A stretch of DNA of 61,933 bases from Sphaerimonospora mesophila NBRC 14179 = JCM 3151 (GTDB lineage Bacteria > Actinomycetota > Actinomycetes > Streptosporangiales > Streptosporangiaceae), in contig BCRI01000027.1 in assembly GCA_001552515.1 (NCBI GenBank), positions 1 through 61,933 of the forward strand, written 5' to 3'. Shown here in pieces: positions 53,923-61,933 of this stretch. Within the stretch, counting starts at the first letter, position 1. The number at the start of each line of letters is the position of its first letter. Below the pieces are notes generated by a model. The model saw only the letters and a program-made list of their open reading frames with translations, did no database searches and was not told the DNA's origin. The position numbers were made by a program, and so were the translations under genes.

Positions 53923-55018
53923 GATCCGCAACGGCAACGGCGCCGCCGGTAACGGCAGCGGCAACGGGAGCCTGAACGGCAGGGGGCTGGCGCTGGTCCC
54001 CCGGACCGAGGTCAAGCAGACGCTGAAGGACTTCAAGTCCGACCAGGAGGTCCGCTGGTGCCCCGGCTGCGGCGACTACGCCATCCTGGCGGCGGTGCAG
54101 TCGTTCCTGCCCGAGCTCGGCCTCAAGCGCGAGAACATCGTGTTCGTCTCCGGGATCGGCTGCTCCTCGCGTTTCCCGTACTACCTGAACACCTACGGCA
54201 TCCACTCCATCCACGGCCGGGCCCCGGCGATCGCCACCGGGCTGGCCGCCTCCAGGCCCGACCTGAGCGTGTGGGTGATCACCGGTGACGGTGACGCGCT
54301 GTCGATCGGCGGCAACCACCTGATCCACGCGCTGCGCCGCAACGTCAACCTCAACATCCTGCTGTTCAACAACCGGATCTACGGGCTGACCAAGGGGCAG
54401 TACTCCCCCACCAGCGAGATCGGGAAGATCACCAAGTCGACGCCGATGGGGTCGCTGGACAAGCCGTTCAACCCGATCTCCCTCGCGCTGGGCGCCGAGG
54501 CCGGTTTCGTGGCCCGGACCATCGACAGCGACCGTAAGCACCTGCAGGGGGTGCTGCGCGAGGCGGCCGCCCACCGCGGCGCCTCACTGGTGGAGATCTA
54601 CCAGAACTGCAACATCTTCAACGACAACGCCTTCGAGGCGTTGAAGGACCCCGCCACCCGGGACGAGATCACCGTCAAGCTCGAGCACGGACAGCCGATC
54701 GTCTTCGGCACCGGCGACAACGAGAAGGCCGTACGGCTGTCGCCGACCGGTGGGGTCGAGGTCGTACGCCGAGCCGACGTCGCCGACAGCGAGATCCTCG
54801 TCCACGACGTGCACAACCCCGACCCGTCGCTGGCTTTCGCGCTGTCCCGGCTGGACGACCCCGCCTTCGAGCATGTGCCGATCGGGATCTTCCGTTCGGT
54901 CGACCGCCCGTCGTACGACCAGCTGCTGAACGAGCAGCTCGACACCGCCATCGCCGCCAAGGGCCCCGGCAGCCTCGCCGGTCTGCTCAACTCCGGCGAC
55001 ACCTGGCAGATCAACTGA
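53915..55018 (+). CDS. korB: 2-oxoacid:ferredoxin oxidoreductase beta subunit
   Basis: 367 aa from GTG 53915 with GGAAG upstream; a TTG two codons earlier is possible. A Gly/Asn-rich tail precedes the TPP-binding domain: WCPGCGDY (Fe-S ligands), VSGIGCSSRFPYYLNTYGIH, GDGDALSIGGNHLIHALRRN and NNRIYGLTKGQYSPTS (TPP/Mg motif GDG-NN). It partners KorA. Terminated by a 13-bp hairpin. Confidence 0.95.
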   Translation: MTEIRNGNGAAGNGSGNGSLNGRGLALVPRTEVKQTLKDFKSDQEVRWCPGCGDYAILAAVQSFLPELGLKRENIVFVSGIGCSSRFPYYLNTYGIHSIHGRAPAIATGLAASRPDLSVWVITGDGDALSIGGNHLIHALRRNVNLNILLFNNRIYGLTKGQYSPTSEIGKITKSTPMGSLDKPFNPISLALGAEAGFVARTIDSDRKHLQGVLREAAAHRGASLVEIYQNCNIFNDNAFEALKDPATRDEITVKLEHGQPIVFGTGDNEKAVRLSPTGGVEVVRRADVADSEILVHDVHNPDPSLAFALSRLDDPAFEHVPIGIFRSVDRPSYDQLLNEQLDTAIAAKGPGSLAGLLNSGDTWQIN

Positions 55019-55032
55019 TCAGACCGATGTGA

Positions 55033-55063
55033 CGAAGGGACTCCCATCGTGGGAGTCCCTTCG
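55033..55063 (+). terminator. Hairpin after korB
   Basis: CGAAGGGACTCCC (55033-55045) and GGGAGTCCCTTCG (55051-55063) form a perfect 13-bp stem 14 bp after the korB stop. A T-run is lacking, as is common for actinobacterial terminators. Confidence 0.65.
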
Positions 55064-55252
55064 CGCATTTCCGCGTACCGCATTCGGCGACAACGCGATC
55101 TGGCGGAAGCCCGTCCCGCCGGGCGGGGAAACTGCGACAATTCGATTCTCTGCCCTGCGGAAACCCTCGGGAGCCCAGATGATCCGTGCGTATCCCCCCG
55201 GCGATCTCACCGCGATCCCGGCCGGTCACGGTCAGAGAACGGTCGCGCGGCC
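55064..55252. other. Intergenic region korB to epimerase
   Basis: No gene is supported; the short frames here lack coding features. It probably contains the promoter of the epimerase gene. Confidence 0.35.
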
Positions 55253-56206
55253 GTGACCGCCGCCGGCAGCGGGGAAGGCTGGGCGGGAAGGCGTACGGTC
55301 GTCACGGGCGCGACCGGTTTCATCGGCGCCCACCTCGTCCGGCGGCTCGAGTCGCTCGGCGCCGAGGTCCATGCGGTGAGCCGCACGCGGCGCGCGTCGG
55401 GCGGCGCGATCTGGCACGCGCTGGATCTGCGCGACGGTGCGGCGACCGGGGACCTGATCCGCGCCACCCGCCCTGACGTGGTGTTCCACCTGGCCAGCGA
55501 GGTCACCGGCACCAGGGACGTCCACGCCGTCCGTCCCACGCTCGAGGCCAACCTGTCCAGCGTGATCAACCTTCTTACCGCGGTCATGGACGCCGCCGAC
55601 GGCGCCGCGGCGGCCAGGGTCGTGCTCGCCGGCTCCATCGAGGAGCCCCGTCCGGAGAAGGGCGAGATCACATCCTCGTCGCCCTACGCCGTGGCGAAAT
55701 GGGCCGCGACGGGCTATGCCCGCCTGTTCCATCAACTGTGGCGCGTGCCGGTCACGGTCCTGCGGGTGGCCATGGTCTACGGCCCCGGCGATCCGAACAC
55801 GCGTCGGCTGGTGCCGTACGTGACCCGGTCGCTGCTGGAGGGTCGCCCGCCGGAGATCTCCAGCGGCACCCGGCTCGTCGACTGGGTCTACGTCGACGAC
55901 GTGGTCGATGCCTTCATCGCCGCCGCCGAGACCGAGGCGGCGGCCGGCGGCGTCTTCGACATCGGCACGGGAACGGGGACCTCCATCAGGCAGGTCGTCG
56001 AGCGGCTCGTCGAAATCGCCGATGTCCCCGTAGCACCGCGGTACGGAGCACTCGCGGATCGCCCGCTGGACGCGGCCCGGATCGCCGACGTCGCACCCGC
56101 CGCCGAGACCCTGGGCTGGCATCCCGCCGTCGGTCTCGAAGAGGGCCTCCGGCGTACTTTCACCTGGTACGCCCGGTCGACGCCCGAGGAACGGCCGTCG
56201 CGATGA
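55253..56206 (+). CDS. NAD-dependent epimerase/dehydratase (SDR family)
   Basis: 317 aa from GTG 55253; the frame extends upstream but earlier codons lack sense. Extended-SDR features: TVVTGATGFIGAHLVRRLES (GxxGxxG), downstream SSPYAVAKWAATGYARLFHQ with catalytic Tyr and Lys in YAVAK, and LRVAMVYGPGDPNTRRLVPY. It acts on nucleotide-sugars, as an epimerase or dehydratase. It converges with the acyltransferase gene at the start of a surface-polysaccharide region. Confidence 0.92.
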   Translation: MTAAGSGEGWAGRRTVVTGATGFIGAHLVRRLESLGAEVHAVSRTRRASGGAIWHALDLRDGAATGDLIRATRPDVVFHLASEVTGTRDVHAVRPTLEANLSSVINLLTAVMDAADGAAAARVVLAGSIEEPRPEKGEITSSSPYAVAKWAATGYARLFHQLWRVPVTVLRVAMVYGPGDPNTRRLVPYVTRSLLEGRPPEISSGTRLVDWVYVDDVVDAFIAAAETEAAAGGVFDIGTGTGTSIRQVVERLVEIADVPVAPRYGALADRPLDAARIADVAPAAETLGWHPAVGLEEGLRRTFTWYARSTPEERPSR

Positions 56207-56305
56207 CCTCGCGCAGCCGATCGAGGACGGCGAGACCGTGGCCGCTTGGCCACGGTGCGCCGGAGACCGGTCACCCGGAACTCGAACAGGGCTCGGTCAG
56301 GAAGC

Positions 56306-57505
56306 TCACCCGTCGGACCCGTGCGGCGGCGACTCGGAGGACGACGTCGCCGGAGCCGGGTCACGGTCACGGTCGTACGGCCTGTTCGTTTCGCGTTCTG
56401 GGCCGGTGGCCCTCCGGCGACCGCTCAGCCGCTTTTCCAGCGGCCGTTCGACCAGGTGGTAGAGCGACCACGCCAGCCCGACCGCGAGCAGCAGCATGCC
56501 CGCCGCGACGGCGACCAGCATCGGGACGGACGGAGTCGCTCCTCGCAGGAGTCGAGCGCCAAACCTGATCACCGGATGGTGGCACAGGTAGAACGCGAAC
56601 GACAGTTCGCCGAGCCGGATGAGCACAGGAGTCCGGAGCAGCGAACGACGCCCCTCGACGTCGGCCGACGCCGCGGCGGCCACCAGCAGCGCGAGCGGAC
56701 CCGACATCCACGCCACCCACGCCCACCGCTCCCACATGTACGGCTGTGCCAGGTAGGCCGCTGCCACCAGAGCCGCCGACGACACCAGGCCGGGACCACG
56801 CCAGCGGCCTTCCCTTATGAGCAGGGCCAACGACATGCCCAGCAGAAACTCGAAGACCCGGGCGGCCGGGAAAACCCAGACGAACCAGTACGCGATGTCA
56901 CGGGGCATCGCCAGTGACACGACCGGGACCAGCCAAATGGCGGCGAACGCCCCAGCCGCGACCAGGCTGAGCCGATTCGCCGGTACGCGACGCAGCAGCG
57001 GCAGCATGAGCGGGAAGGCGGCATAGAACGCCATTTCGCAGGAGAGAGACCACGCAGGGGTGTTGACCCCGAAGTAGTAGGCCTGATCCGGGATCCACGC
57101 CTGGATCAGCACGAGTCCGGTCAACGCCGGGCCGGGCTCGGCGATCCGTCGCACCGCGAGAACGGTGAAGACTCCCGTCCACATCACCACATGGACGGGC
57201 AGGATGCGCGCGGCCCTCCGTCGCCAGAACGCCCCCGGTCGGTCACCTGGCCGGGCCGACCAGGTGAGGACCAGACCGGAGAGGATGAAGAAGAACGGCA
57301 CACCGGCCGCTCCAGGACCGAACAGCACATCGAGCACGGAGGCGAGACCCGGGTCGGCGCTCAACTCCGGGGCGTACCGAATATGAAAACCAAAAACGGC
57401 AAAAGCGGCAAACCACCGCAACCCGGTCAGCGAAGGCAGTCGCACCGGGGCATCGGTCCCGGCCGATGATCGAGACGCGCGGGTCACCCGCCTCCGGCAT
57501 CTCAT
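56306..57505 (-). CDS. Acyltransferase 3 (OafA-like) membrane protein
   Basis: 399 aa, start ATG 57505 or GTG 57487. Ten or so hydrophobic helices; family segments LTGLRWFAAFAVFGFHIRY (catalytic His in FGFH), AGVPFFFILSGLVLTWSA, and AWSLSCEMAFYAAFPLMLPL. A basic tail follows the last helix. It O-acylates sugars of surface polysaccharides, lipids or antibiotics. It lies downstream of, and on the same strand as, the glycosidase-like gene. Confidence 0.92.
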   Translation of the reverse strand: MRCRRRVTRASRSSAGTDAPVRLPSLTGLRWFAAFAVFGFHIRYAPELSADPGLASVLDVLFGPGAAGVPFFFILSGLVLTWSARPGDRPGAFWRRRAARILPVHVVMWTGVFTVLAVRRIAEPGPALTGLVLIQAWIPDQAYYFGVNTPAWSLSCEMAFYAAFPLMLPLLRRVPANRLSLVAAGAFAAIWLVPVVSLAMPRDIAYWFVWVFPAARVFEFLLGMSLALLIREGRWRGPGLVSSAALVAAAYLAQPYMWERWAWVAWMSGPLALLVAAAASADVEGRRSLLRTPVLIRLGELSFAFYLCHHPVIRFGARLLRGATPSVPMLVAVAAGMLLLAVGLAWSLYHLVERPLEKRLSGRRRATGPERETNRPYDRDRDPAPATSSSESPPHGSDG

Positions 57506-57596
57506 TTACGTACCACCGCCGCCCTTCCCACTGCGCGGGACCGCGCTGTCGAACTCCCGTACGGAAATGCCCGCCGATGTCCTCGGACGGCCGGCG

Positions 57597-58889
57597 TTAT
57601 GGAGTGATCCGGTAAATGTGGTAGGTGTACTCATCGTCGAAGGCATCGGTGAACCGCCCGTTCTCTATGGGAATCTTCCGGTTCTCGAAAAGCACCTCGA
57701 CCTCCTTGGCCGAAGCGAGTTCCGGGGGAAGGGCCAGCGTGTGCCTACCGGTGGCCGCTCCGCGCTTGATCATGGAGAACACATAGCAGGAGCCGTCGTG
57801 GAGCTTCAGCATGGTGTCCAGGCCGGGAGCGAAGGTGTGGCGATACGACTGGGTGTTCAGCACCGGGGCCAGCTCCGTGATTCGCCGGTTGACCTCGGTG
57901 ATCATGCTGCGCATTCCGGCATAGCAGTCCTCCCTCAGCAGATGCTGGGTCGGACAGGGCCCTCCGAAGCTGTGGTTGAAATAGACGATCCCCCGTGCCT
58001 CGTGGATCAGCGAGTTCATCACCGCCCCGGCCGCCTCCTCCGGCCGGATCAGTCGCTTCCCGTTCGTCCCCGGCCAGCCGAGCTCGACGTAGGCGTATAT
58101 CGGCTGCCGTCGCCTGTCCAGTGCGTCGAGTTGGCGCATCCTGTCGATGACCTGACCGTAATCAGCGGCGAGCGGACATTCCTTGGGAGACCACTTGAGG
58201 AAATTCTGCGACTCGGAGCAGATGCCGACGTCCGTGTACCAGTACATATCCGCCGAGGTGACGTCGGTGTAGGAGTTGACGAATTCGGCCGCCTCCTGCG
58301 TCGACTCCCATATCTGTACGCCCTTGCCGTAGTTGGCGTAGAAGAACCGGCCGTCGCCCTTGGGCAACCTGTCCTTCAGGGTGCGCATCACGGTGTAGCC
58401 ACAGGGAACGTCCTGCCGTTCGCAGATCTGCCCTTCGCCGGGAAACCGGCCGGTCCAAACGCCGTCGCCGGGCCCGCCCCACATGTCGGCCTCATCGGTG
58501 ATGAGCCATCCGACGGTCTCGGCGCCCACGCCCTTCAGCGGTTTGCTGGGCAGCGCGTACAGCCCATGTGCCCGGACCAGCCTGATGTCGCTGTTGTCGG
58601 TCAGTTCGACATACGTATTGATGCCGGCGGCCTTGTCCGTGACCACGTCCTCGTCCGTGCCCACGGACTCGAACCAGACACCGATCGGGAAGAAGGACGG
58701 GTTCCCCCATCCCGCCTCCTTGGCCGCCCTGAACTTCTCGTAGTACGCGGGTCCCCCCTCCCAGTCGATCCGGGGAAGCCGCAGCTCGTCCAGGTCACGC
58801 ATCGCGTTCACGGCGTACCACCCGGACGAGGCCACCACGAGCATGACCGCGACAATCGACAGGCGTATTTTTCCTCGCCTCGAAGCCAT
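57597..58889 (-). CDS. Membrane-anchored glycosidase-like protein
   Basis: 430 aa from ATG 58889 behind GGGGAGTGG. One N-terminal helix (LSIVAVMLVVASSGWYAVNA) anchors a large extracytoplasmic domain resembling a (beta/alpha)8 glycoside hydrolase: FFPIGVWFESVGTDEDVVTD, then TVGWLITDEADMWGGPGDG (possible acidic residues), YAYVELGWPGTNGKRLIRPE, and a C-terminal beta-sandwich. I cannot name the GH family. It sits in a polysaccharide locus and may trim or remodel the polymer. Confidence 0.6.
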   Translation of the reverse strand: MASRRGKIRLSIVAVMLVVASSGWYAVNAMRDLDELRLPRIDWEGGPAYYEKFRAAKEAGWGNPSFFPIGVWFESVGTDEDVVTDKAAGINTYVELTDNSDIRLVRAHGLYALPSKPLKGVGAETVGWLITDEADMWGGPGDGVWTGRFPGEGQICERQDVPCGYTVMRTLKDRLPKGDGRFFYANYGKGVQIWESTQEAAEFVNSYTDVTSADMYWYTDVGICSESQNFLKWSPKECPLAADYGQVIDRMRQLDALDRRRQPIYAYVELGWPGTNGKRLIRPEEAAGAVMNSLIHEARGIVYFNHSFGGPCPTQHLLREDCYAGMRSMITEVNRRITELAPVLNTQSYRHTFAPGLDTMLKLHDGSCYVFSMIKRGAATGRHTLALPPELASAKEVEVLFENRKIPIENGRFTDAFDDEYTYHIYRITP

Positions 58890-58937
58890 TCCACTCCCCG
58901 CCGTCGAAGTTCGTCCCGGATGAATCGGATGAATGTG

Positions 58938-61025
58938 TCAGTGTCCGCGCACCTCGACCAACGTCATCAGTTCGGCGGCGCGTGCCGCCCAGTCCGCATC
59001 GGACACCGAAGCGCGCAGTTTCTCCGAATTCATCGGACCGCCATCGGAAAGGGTGGCGCGGATCGCCTCGACGAAGCTCTCACCGTTCTTCGCCACCCGC
59101 ACCCGGTCGGCGTAACCTTCCAGTTGGGCGAAGTCCGTACTCACGACGGGGAGGCCGAGGGCGAGATATTCCTTGAGCTTGATCGGATTGGCGTGCCTGA
59201 TCCACGAGTTGTCCAGCCACGGCATGATCGCGACATCGAACCCCGATCCGTACGCGGGAATCCGCTCATAAGGGCGGAACCCGAGCCAGTGCACGTTCGG
59301 ATGGCGGGTGAGCCGGTCCATCGGCCCCGTGGCGTCACCGATCAGCACGAGGGAGACCTCGGGAAGGTCCCTGGCGACACGCTCCAGCAGATCGAAATCG
59401 ACCACGAAGTCGTCCAGCGCCCCGAAGAAACCCACCCGAGGCCCGGGAATCGCCCGCAGATCGGCGGGCTGCCTCTCGGCGGGCACGCGCCGGAAGTGGT
59501 CCAGATCCACCCCGTGATCGAGGAAGTGGGCCCGGTCGCCGGTGAACTCGCGTTCCTCGGCCAGCAGAGCACTGCTCACGTACAACACGTGATCGGCGCT
59601 CTCCAGCAGCCCTCGCTCCATCGTCTCCATCACGGCCCGGTCCGACTCGGGAAAGGCGGAGTGCCGATCGGAACGGTTGTACACCAGGGCGCGCCTGCGT
59701 AACGGCCGCACGACATCCCATGCCGTGGGTATGGTCACCATGATCACTGGCGTACGCAGACCGAGCGCCCGGCACACCACCCGCACCTGCGTCCGGACCA
59801 GCACGGCACTCGCCCACCTGCCGAACCGCGAGCCGTACAACGGCAGCGGCAGCGGCGACATCACGTAGAAGCCCGGCAGCGGTCGCCGGACGAACTTCGC
59901 CACGCTGCGGAGCTTGCGCACCACCCGCCGGAGCGGATGAGTCGACCTGCCGGGCAGCGGCATCCGCATGCCGATGCTGTTGACGATCAGCACACGCCGC
60001 TGCGCGGCCACCCGGCGCATGAGCTGAAAGTCGGAGTGTGCCCTGTTGTGATACCACCAGTCCTGGGCGGAAAAGCACACATAACCGGAGGGTGGTGGCG
60101 GACGGTCCGGCCGGGCCGGCCACTGCGGCATCGTCAGCAGCGCGCGTGCCCCGGCCCGGTGCAACCGCCCTGAGGCACCCCTGCGCGCGACACCGCGTAT
60201 CACCTCGTTGAGCACGGCGGCCAGCCACATCATGCGGCCCCTGAGAGGGCCGAACCGTTCACGGTGCAGCCGGACACGATTCGTCGTGGCCAGCGACGCG
60301 AGGGGGATCGAGGAGGCCTGCTCGCCGCCGAGGTGGACGGCGATCGCGGACGGCTCGTAGCGGATGGCGAATCCTCGCTCACCCGCGCGCAACATGTACT
60401 CGGTCTCCTCCGAGTAGAGGAAGTACCTCTCGTCCAGCGGGCCGAGCTCGTCCAGGCAGTCCCTGGAGATCAACCAGGCGGCGCCGGTCGCCCAGGCGAC
60501 CGTGCACGGGTGCCGGTAGACGTCCGTCTTCGTCACAAGCTCACCCAGCGCGGCGTACCGGCCGGCCCGGTGCCCGCCGAGGACCGCCTCGCCGAACGTC
60601 CTGAGCACACTCGGCCGTCGGCGCAGCGAGAAATGCAGCACTCCCTCGGCGTCGACCAGACGTGGAACGGCGATCCCGGTGCCTTCCACGTCGAGCGCCC
60701 GGCGCAACTTCACCACGGAACCCGGGCTCATCCGTATGTCGGCGTTCAACACCAGTACGTCACAGCCGGCGGCCGCGGCCACCCCGGCGTTCACCCCCGC
60801 GGCGAAACCTCCGTTGCTTCCCGTCTCGATCAGCTCGACCCCCGCACCCCATTGCCGTACGCGGTCGACGGTGTCATCGGCTGAGGCGTTGTCCACCACG
60901 ATGATCCGTGCCGGTCCGGCGTCCGCCAGTGCCGGGCCGAGCGAACGCAGGCAGTCCTCGATGACCTGACCCGCGGCGTACGTGACGATCACCACGGCGA
61001 GCGGCGTACGAGCCGAAGGGGACAT
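58938..61025 (-). CDS. GT2-GT4 glycosyltransferase fusion
   Basis: 695 aa from ATG 61025 (SPSARTPLAVVIVTYAAGQV); the frame to 61259 overlaps the next gene antisense. The N-terminal ~290 residues are a GT2 rhamnosyltransferase-like domain (VVIVTYAAGQV, DNASADDTVDRV, CDVLVLNADIRMSP, LDERYFLYSEETEYML). The C-terminal ~370 residues are a GT4/GT1-type domain (GPRVGFFGALDDFVVDFDLL, FDVAIMPWLDNSW, IKLKEYLALGLPVVSTDFAQ). Two sugar additions are predicted, in exopolysaccharide or glycan assembly. Confidence 0.93.
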   Translation of the reverse strand: MSPSARTPLAVVIVTYAAGQVIEDCLRSLGPALADAGPARIIVVDNASADDTVDRVRQWGAGVELIETGSNGGFAAGVNAGVAAAAGCDVLVLNADIRMSPGSVVKLRRALDVEGTGIAVPRLVDAEGVLHFSLRRRPSVLRTFGEAVLGGHRAGRYAALGELVTKTDVYRHPCTVAWATGAAWLISRDCLDELGPLDERYFLYSEETEYMLRAGERGFAIRYEPSAIAVHLGGEQASSIPLASLATTNRVRLHRERFGPLRGRMMWLAAVLNEVIRGVARRGASGRLHRAGARALLTMPQWPARPDRPPPPSGYVCFSAQDWWYHNRAHSDFQLMRRVAAQRRVLIVNSIGMRMPLPGRSTHPLRRVVRKLRSVAKFVRRPLPGFYVMSPLPLPLYGSRFGRWASAVLVRTQVRVVCRALGLRTPVIMVTIPTAWDVVRPLRRRALVYNRSDRHSAFPESDRAVMETMERGLLESADHVLYVSSALLAEEREFTGDRAHFLDHGVDLDHFRRVPAERQPADLRAIPGPRVGFFGALDDFVVDFDLLERVARDLPEVSLVLIGDATGPMDRLTRHPNVHWLGFRPYERIPAYGSGFDVAIMPWLDNSWIRHANPIKLKEYLALGLPVVSTDFAQLEGYADRVRVAKNGESFVEAIRATLSDGGPMNSEKLRASVSDADWAARAAELMTLVEVRGH

Positions 61026-61045
61026 ATGGCGGCCGTTGTCCGTGC

Positions 61046-61861
61046 TCAGGGGTGACGGTTGAGCGACAGTCGCCGCCAGGCGGCGCCGGAGAGCAGCTTG
61101 ATCGCGAATGGCAGATCCTTTCTCAGATAGCGACCCGCCAGTCGGCGTGGCTCCAGCCAGAGCCGATACAGCCACTCGCCGCCGACCCGCTGCAGCCAAT
61201 CGGGAGCGCGGTGGAACTGCTGGGCCGCCATCGGGATGCCCGCGCCGCAGCCGAGACACCAGGCACGCGGCAGCCGGCTACGAATTTCCGCGATGGTACG
61301 TTCCTGCTTGGGAAAACCGAGCCCGACCAAGACGAGGTCGGGCGCCGCTGCCACCACCCGGTCCACGGCCTCCCGCATGCCTTCAGGTGTGGTGTCGAAG
61401 CCGTACGGCGGGGCGTGGGAGCCGGCCACCCGCAACGACGGGAACCGCTCGGCGAGCATCCTTGCCGCGGTCTCCGGAACGCCGGAATCACCGCCGAGCA
61501 GGAAGATGGAACGGCCGTCGCGGGCGGCACGCGCACTGAGGCTGAACACCAGTGACGCCCCCGTCACCCTGCCGCGGACCGGGCGGCCCGCCAATCCCGC
61601 GGCCCAGACCACCGGCATGCCGTCCGCGACCACGAGCTCGGCGTCGGCGACCAGTGCCGCGAGATCGGGATCGCGGGTGGCGGCACGGACGATGTCGACA
61701 TTGGCGGTGATGATCGAGCCGCCCGAATTCCGTTTCCACGCGTCCGAAACATGGTCGACGACTTCGGACTCGCTGACCGCCATGATCTCGACCGCGCCGA
61801 GCCGTACCCGCGGAATCGCGGGCCCCGGCGTCGAGCCGAAACCGTTCGGATAGCGGTCCAC
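61046..61861 (-). CDS. WecG/TagA/CpsF-family glycosyltransferase
   Basis: 271 aa from GTG 61861. Family segments: SGGSIITANVDIVRAATRDP, ADGMPVVWAAGLAG, RVTGASLVFSLSARAARDGR, IFLLGGDSGVPETAARMLAE, and LVLVGLGFPKQERTIAEIRS (the PKQE motif). The first strand and the ADGMP motif are intact. GT26 enzymes such as WecG and TagA add N-acetylhexosamines to polyprenyl-linked glycan precursors. Its end is 20 bp from the GT2-GT4 fusion, so the two are probably co-transcribed. The operon continues beyond the window. Confidence 0.95.
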   Translation of the reverse strand: MDRYPNGFGSTPGPAIPRVRLGAVEIMAVSESEVVDHVSDAWKRNSGGSIITANVDIVRAATRDPDLAALVADAELVVADGMPVVWAAGLAGRPVRGRVTGASLVFSLSARAARDGRSIFLLGGDSGVPETAARMLAERFPSLRVAGSHAPPYGFDTTPEGMREAVDRVVAAAPDLVLVGLGFPKQERTIAEIRSRLPRAWCLGCGAGIPMAAQQFHRAPDWLQRVGGEWLYRLWLEPRRLAGRYLRKDLPFAIKLLSGAAWRRLSLNRHP

Positions 61862-61933
61862 CGGAATATCCCCGTCCCTAAATTCAAATATCGACCGTCT
61901 CTTATCTCTATCGAGCCCAGCCGTACACTCATT

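Noticed and set aside
1-61933. CRISPR array or riboswitch
   Set aside because: No regularly spaced direct repeats, and no recognisable riboswitch core in the intergenic regions examined; the tandem repeats seen are in-frame protein repeats.

Overview
The window is high-GC DNA with actinobacterial habits: frequent GTG starts, ATGA/GTGA start-stop overlaps, G/C at third codon positions and few intergenic T-runs. The gene set (korAB beside a reduced nuo cluster and htpX, many MarR regulators, a class II lanthipeptide locus, paired GTPase/membrane-adaptor loci) suggests a filamentous actinomycete, possibly Streptosporangiales. That placement is inference from gene content; no rRNA is present. One tRNA gene (tRNA-Tyr) is visible. 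No CRISPR array was seen.

Layout. 1-401 is non-coding and rich in dyad symmetry. 402-4281 holds a three-gene GTPase locus: a vWA-like protein, a P-loop GTPase and a membrane-anchored partner. 4265-8176 holds a NarL-type two-component pair divergent from a FtsX-type ABC exporter. 8409-13160 is a second GTPase locus with a dynamin-like GTPase, a smaller GTPase and a membrane protein whose C-terminal part is out of frame, followed by a broken VOC-fold fragment. 13438-16704 is a compact lanthipeptide locus: a LanM with a three-cysteine (CCG) zinc site and one precursor with a nitrile-hydratase-type leader. tRNA-Tyr follows, then a GNAT gene whose stop codon lies in the end hairpin of an apparently intact IS605-type element (tnpB and tnpA divergent).

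19781-21939 is a MarR/FAD-monooxygenase divergent pair around a perfect palindrome. A GNAT remnant, yajQ, a second MarR gene and a polar amino-acid ABC importer (23496-26056) come next. After an XRE/cupin regulator lies a minus-strand oligopeptide ABC operon that ends in a GNAT/C39-peptidase-like fusion (26858-33399).

33719-51530 is dominated by a minus-strand complex I cluster with htpX. The nuo genes are in two blocks, A-B-C-H and I-J-K-L-M-N. No nuoD, E, F or G is present. The blocks are separated by about 6.6 kb carrying an ABC-2 exporter and a plus-strand group: a membrane HhH protein, a WXG100-like protein, a large unknown protein and a lipoprotein. Divergent from nuoA, korAB (2-oxoacid:ferredoxin oxidoreductase) follows a short cysteine-containing leader peptide of the actinobacterial HVDL type. 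A plausible but untested reading is that KorAB supplies reduced ferredoxin to a reduced complex I without the NADH-binding module.

55253-61861 is the start of a cell-surface polysaccharide region: an epimerase, an acyltransferase, a glycosidase-like membrane protein, a GT2-GT4 fusion and a WecG/TagA-type glycosyltransferase.
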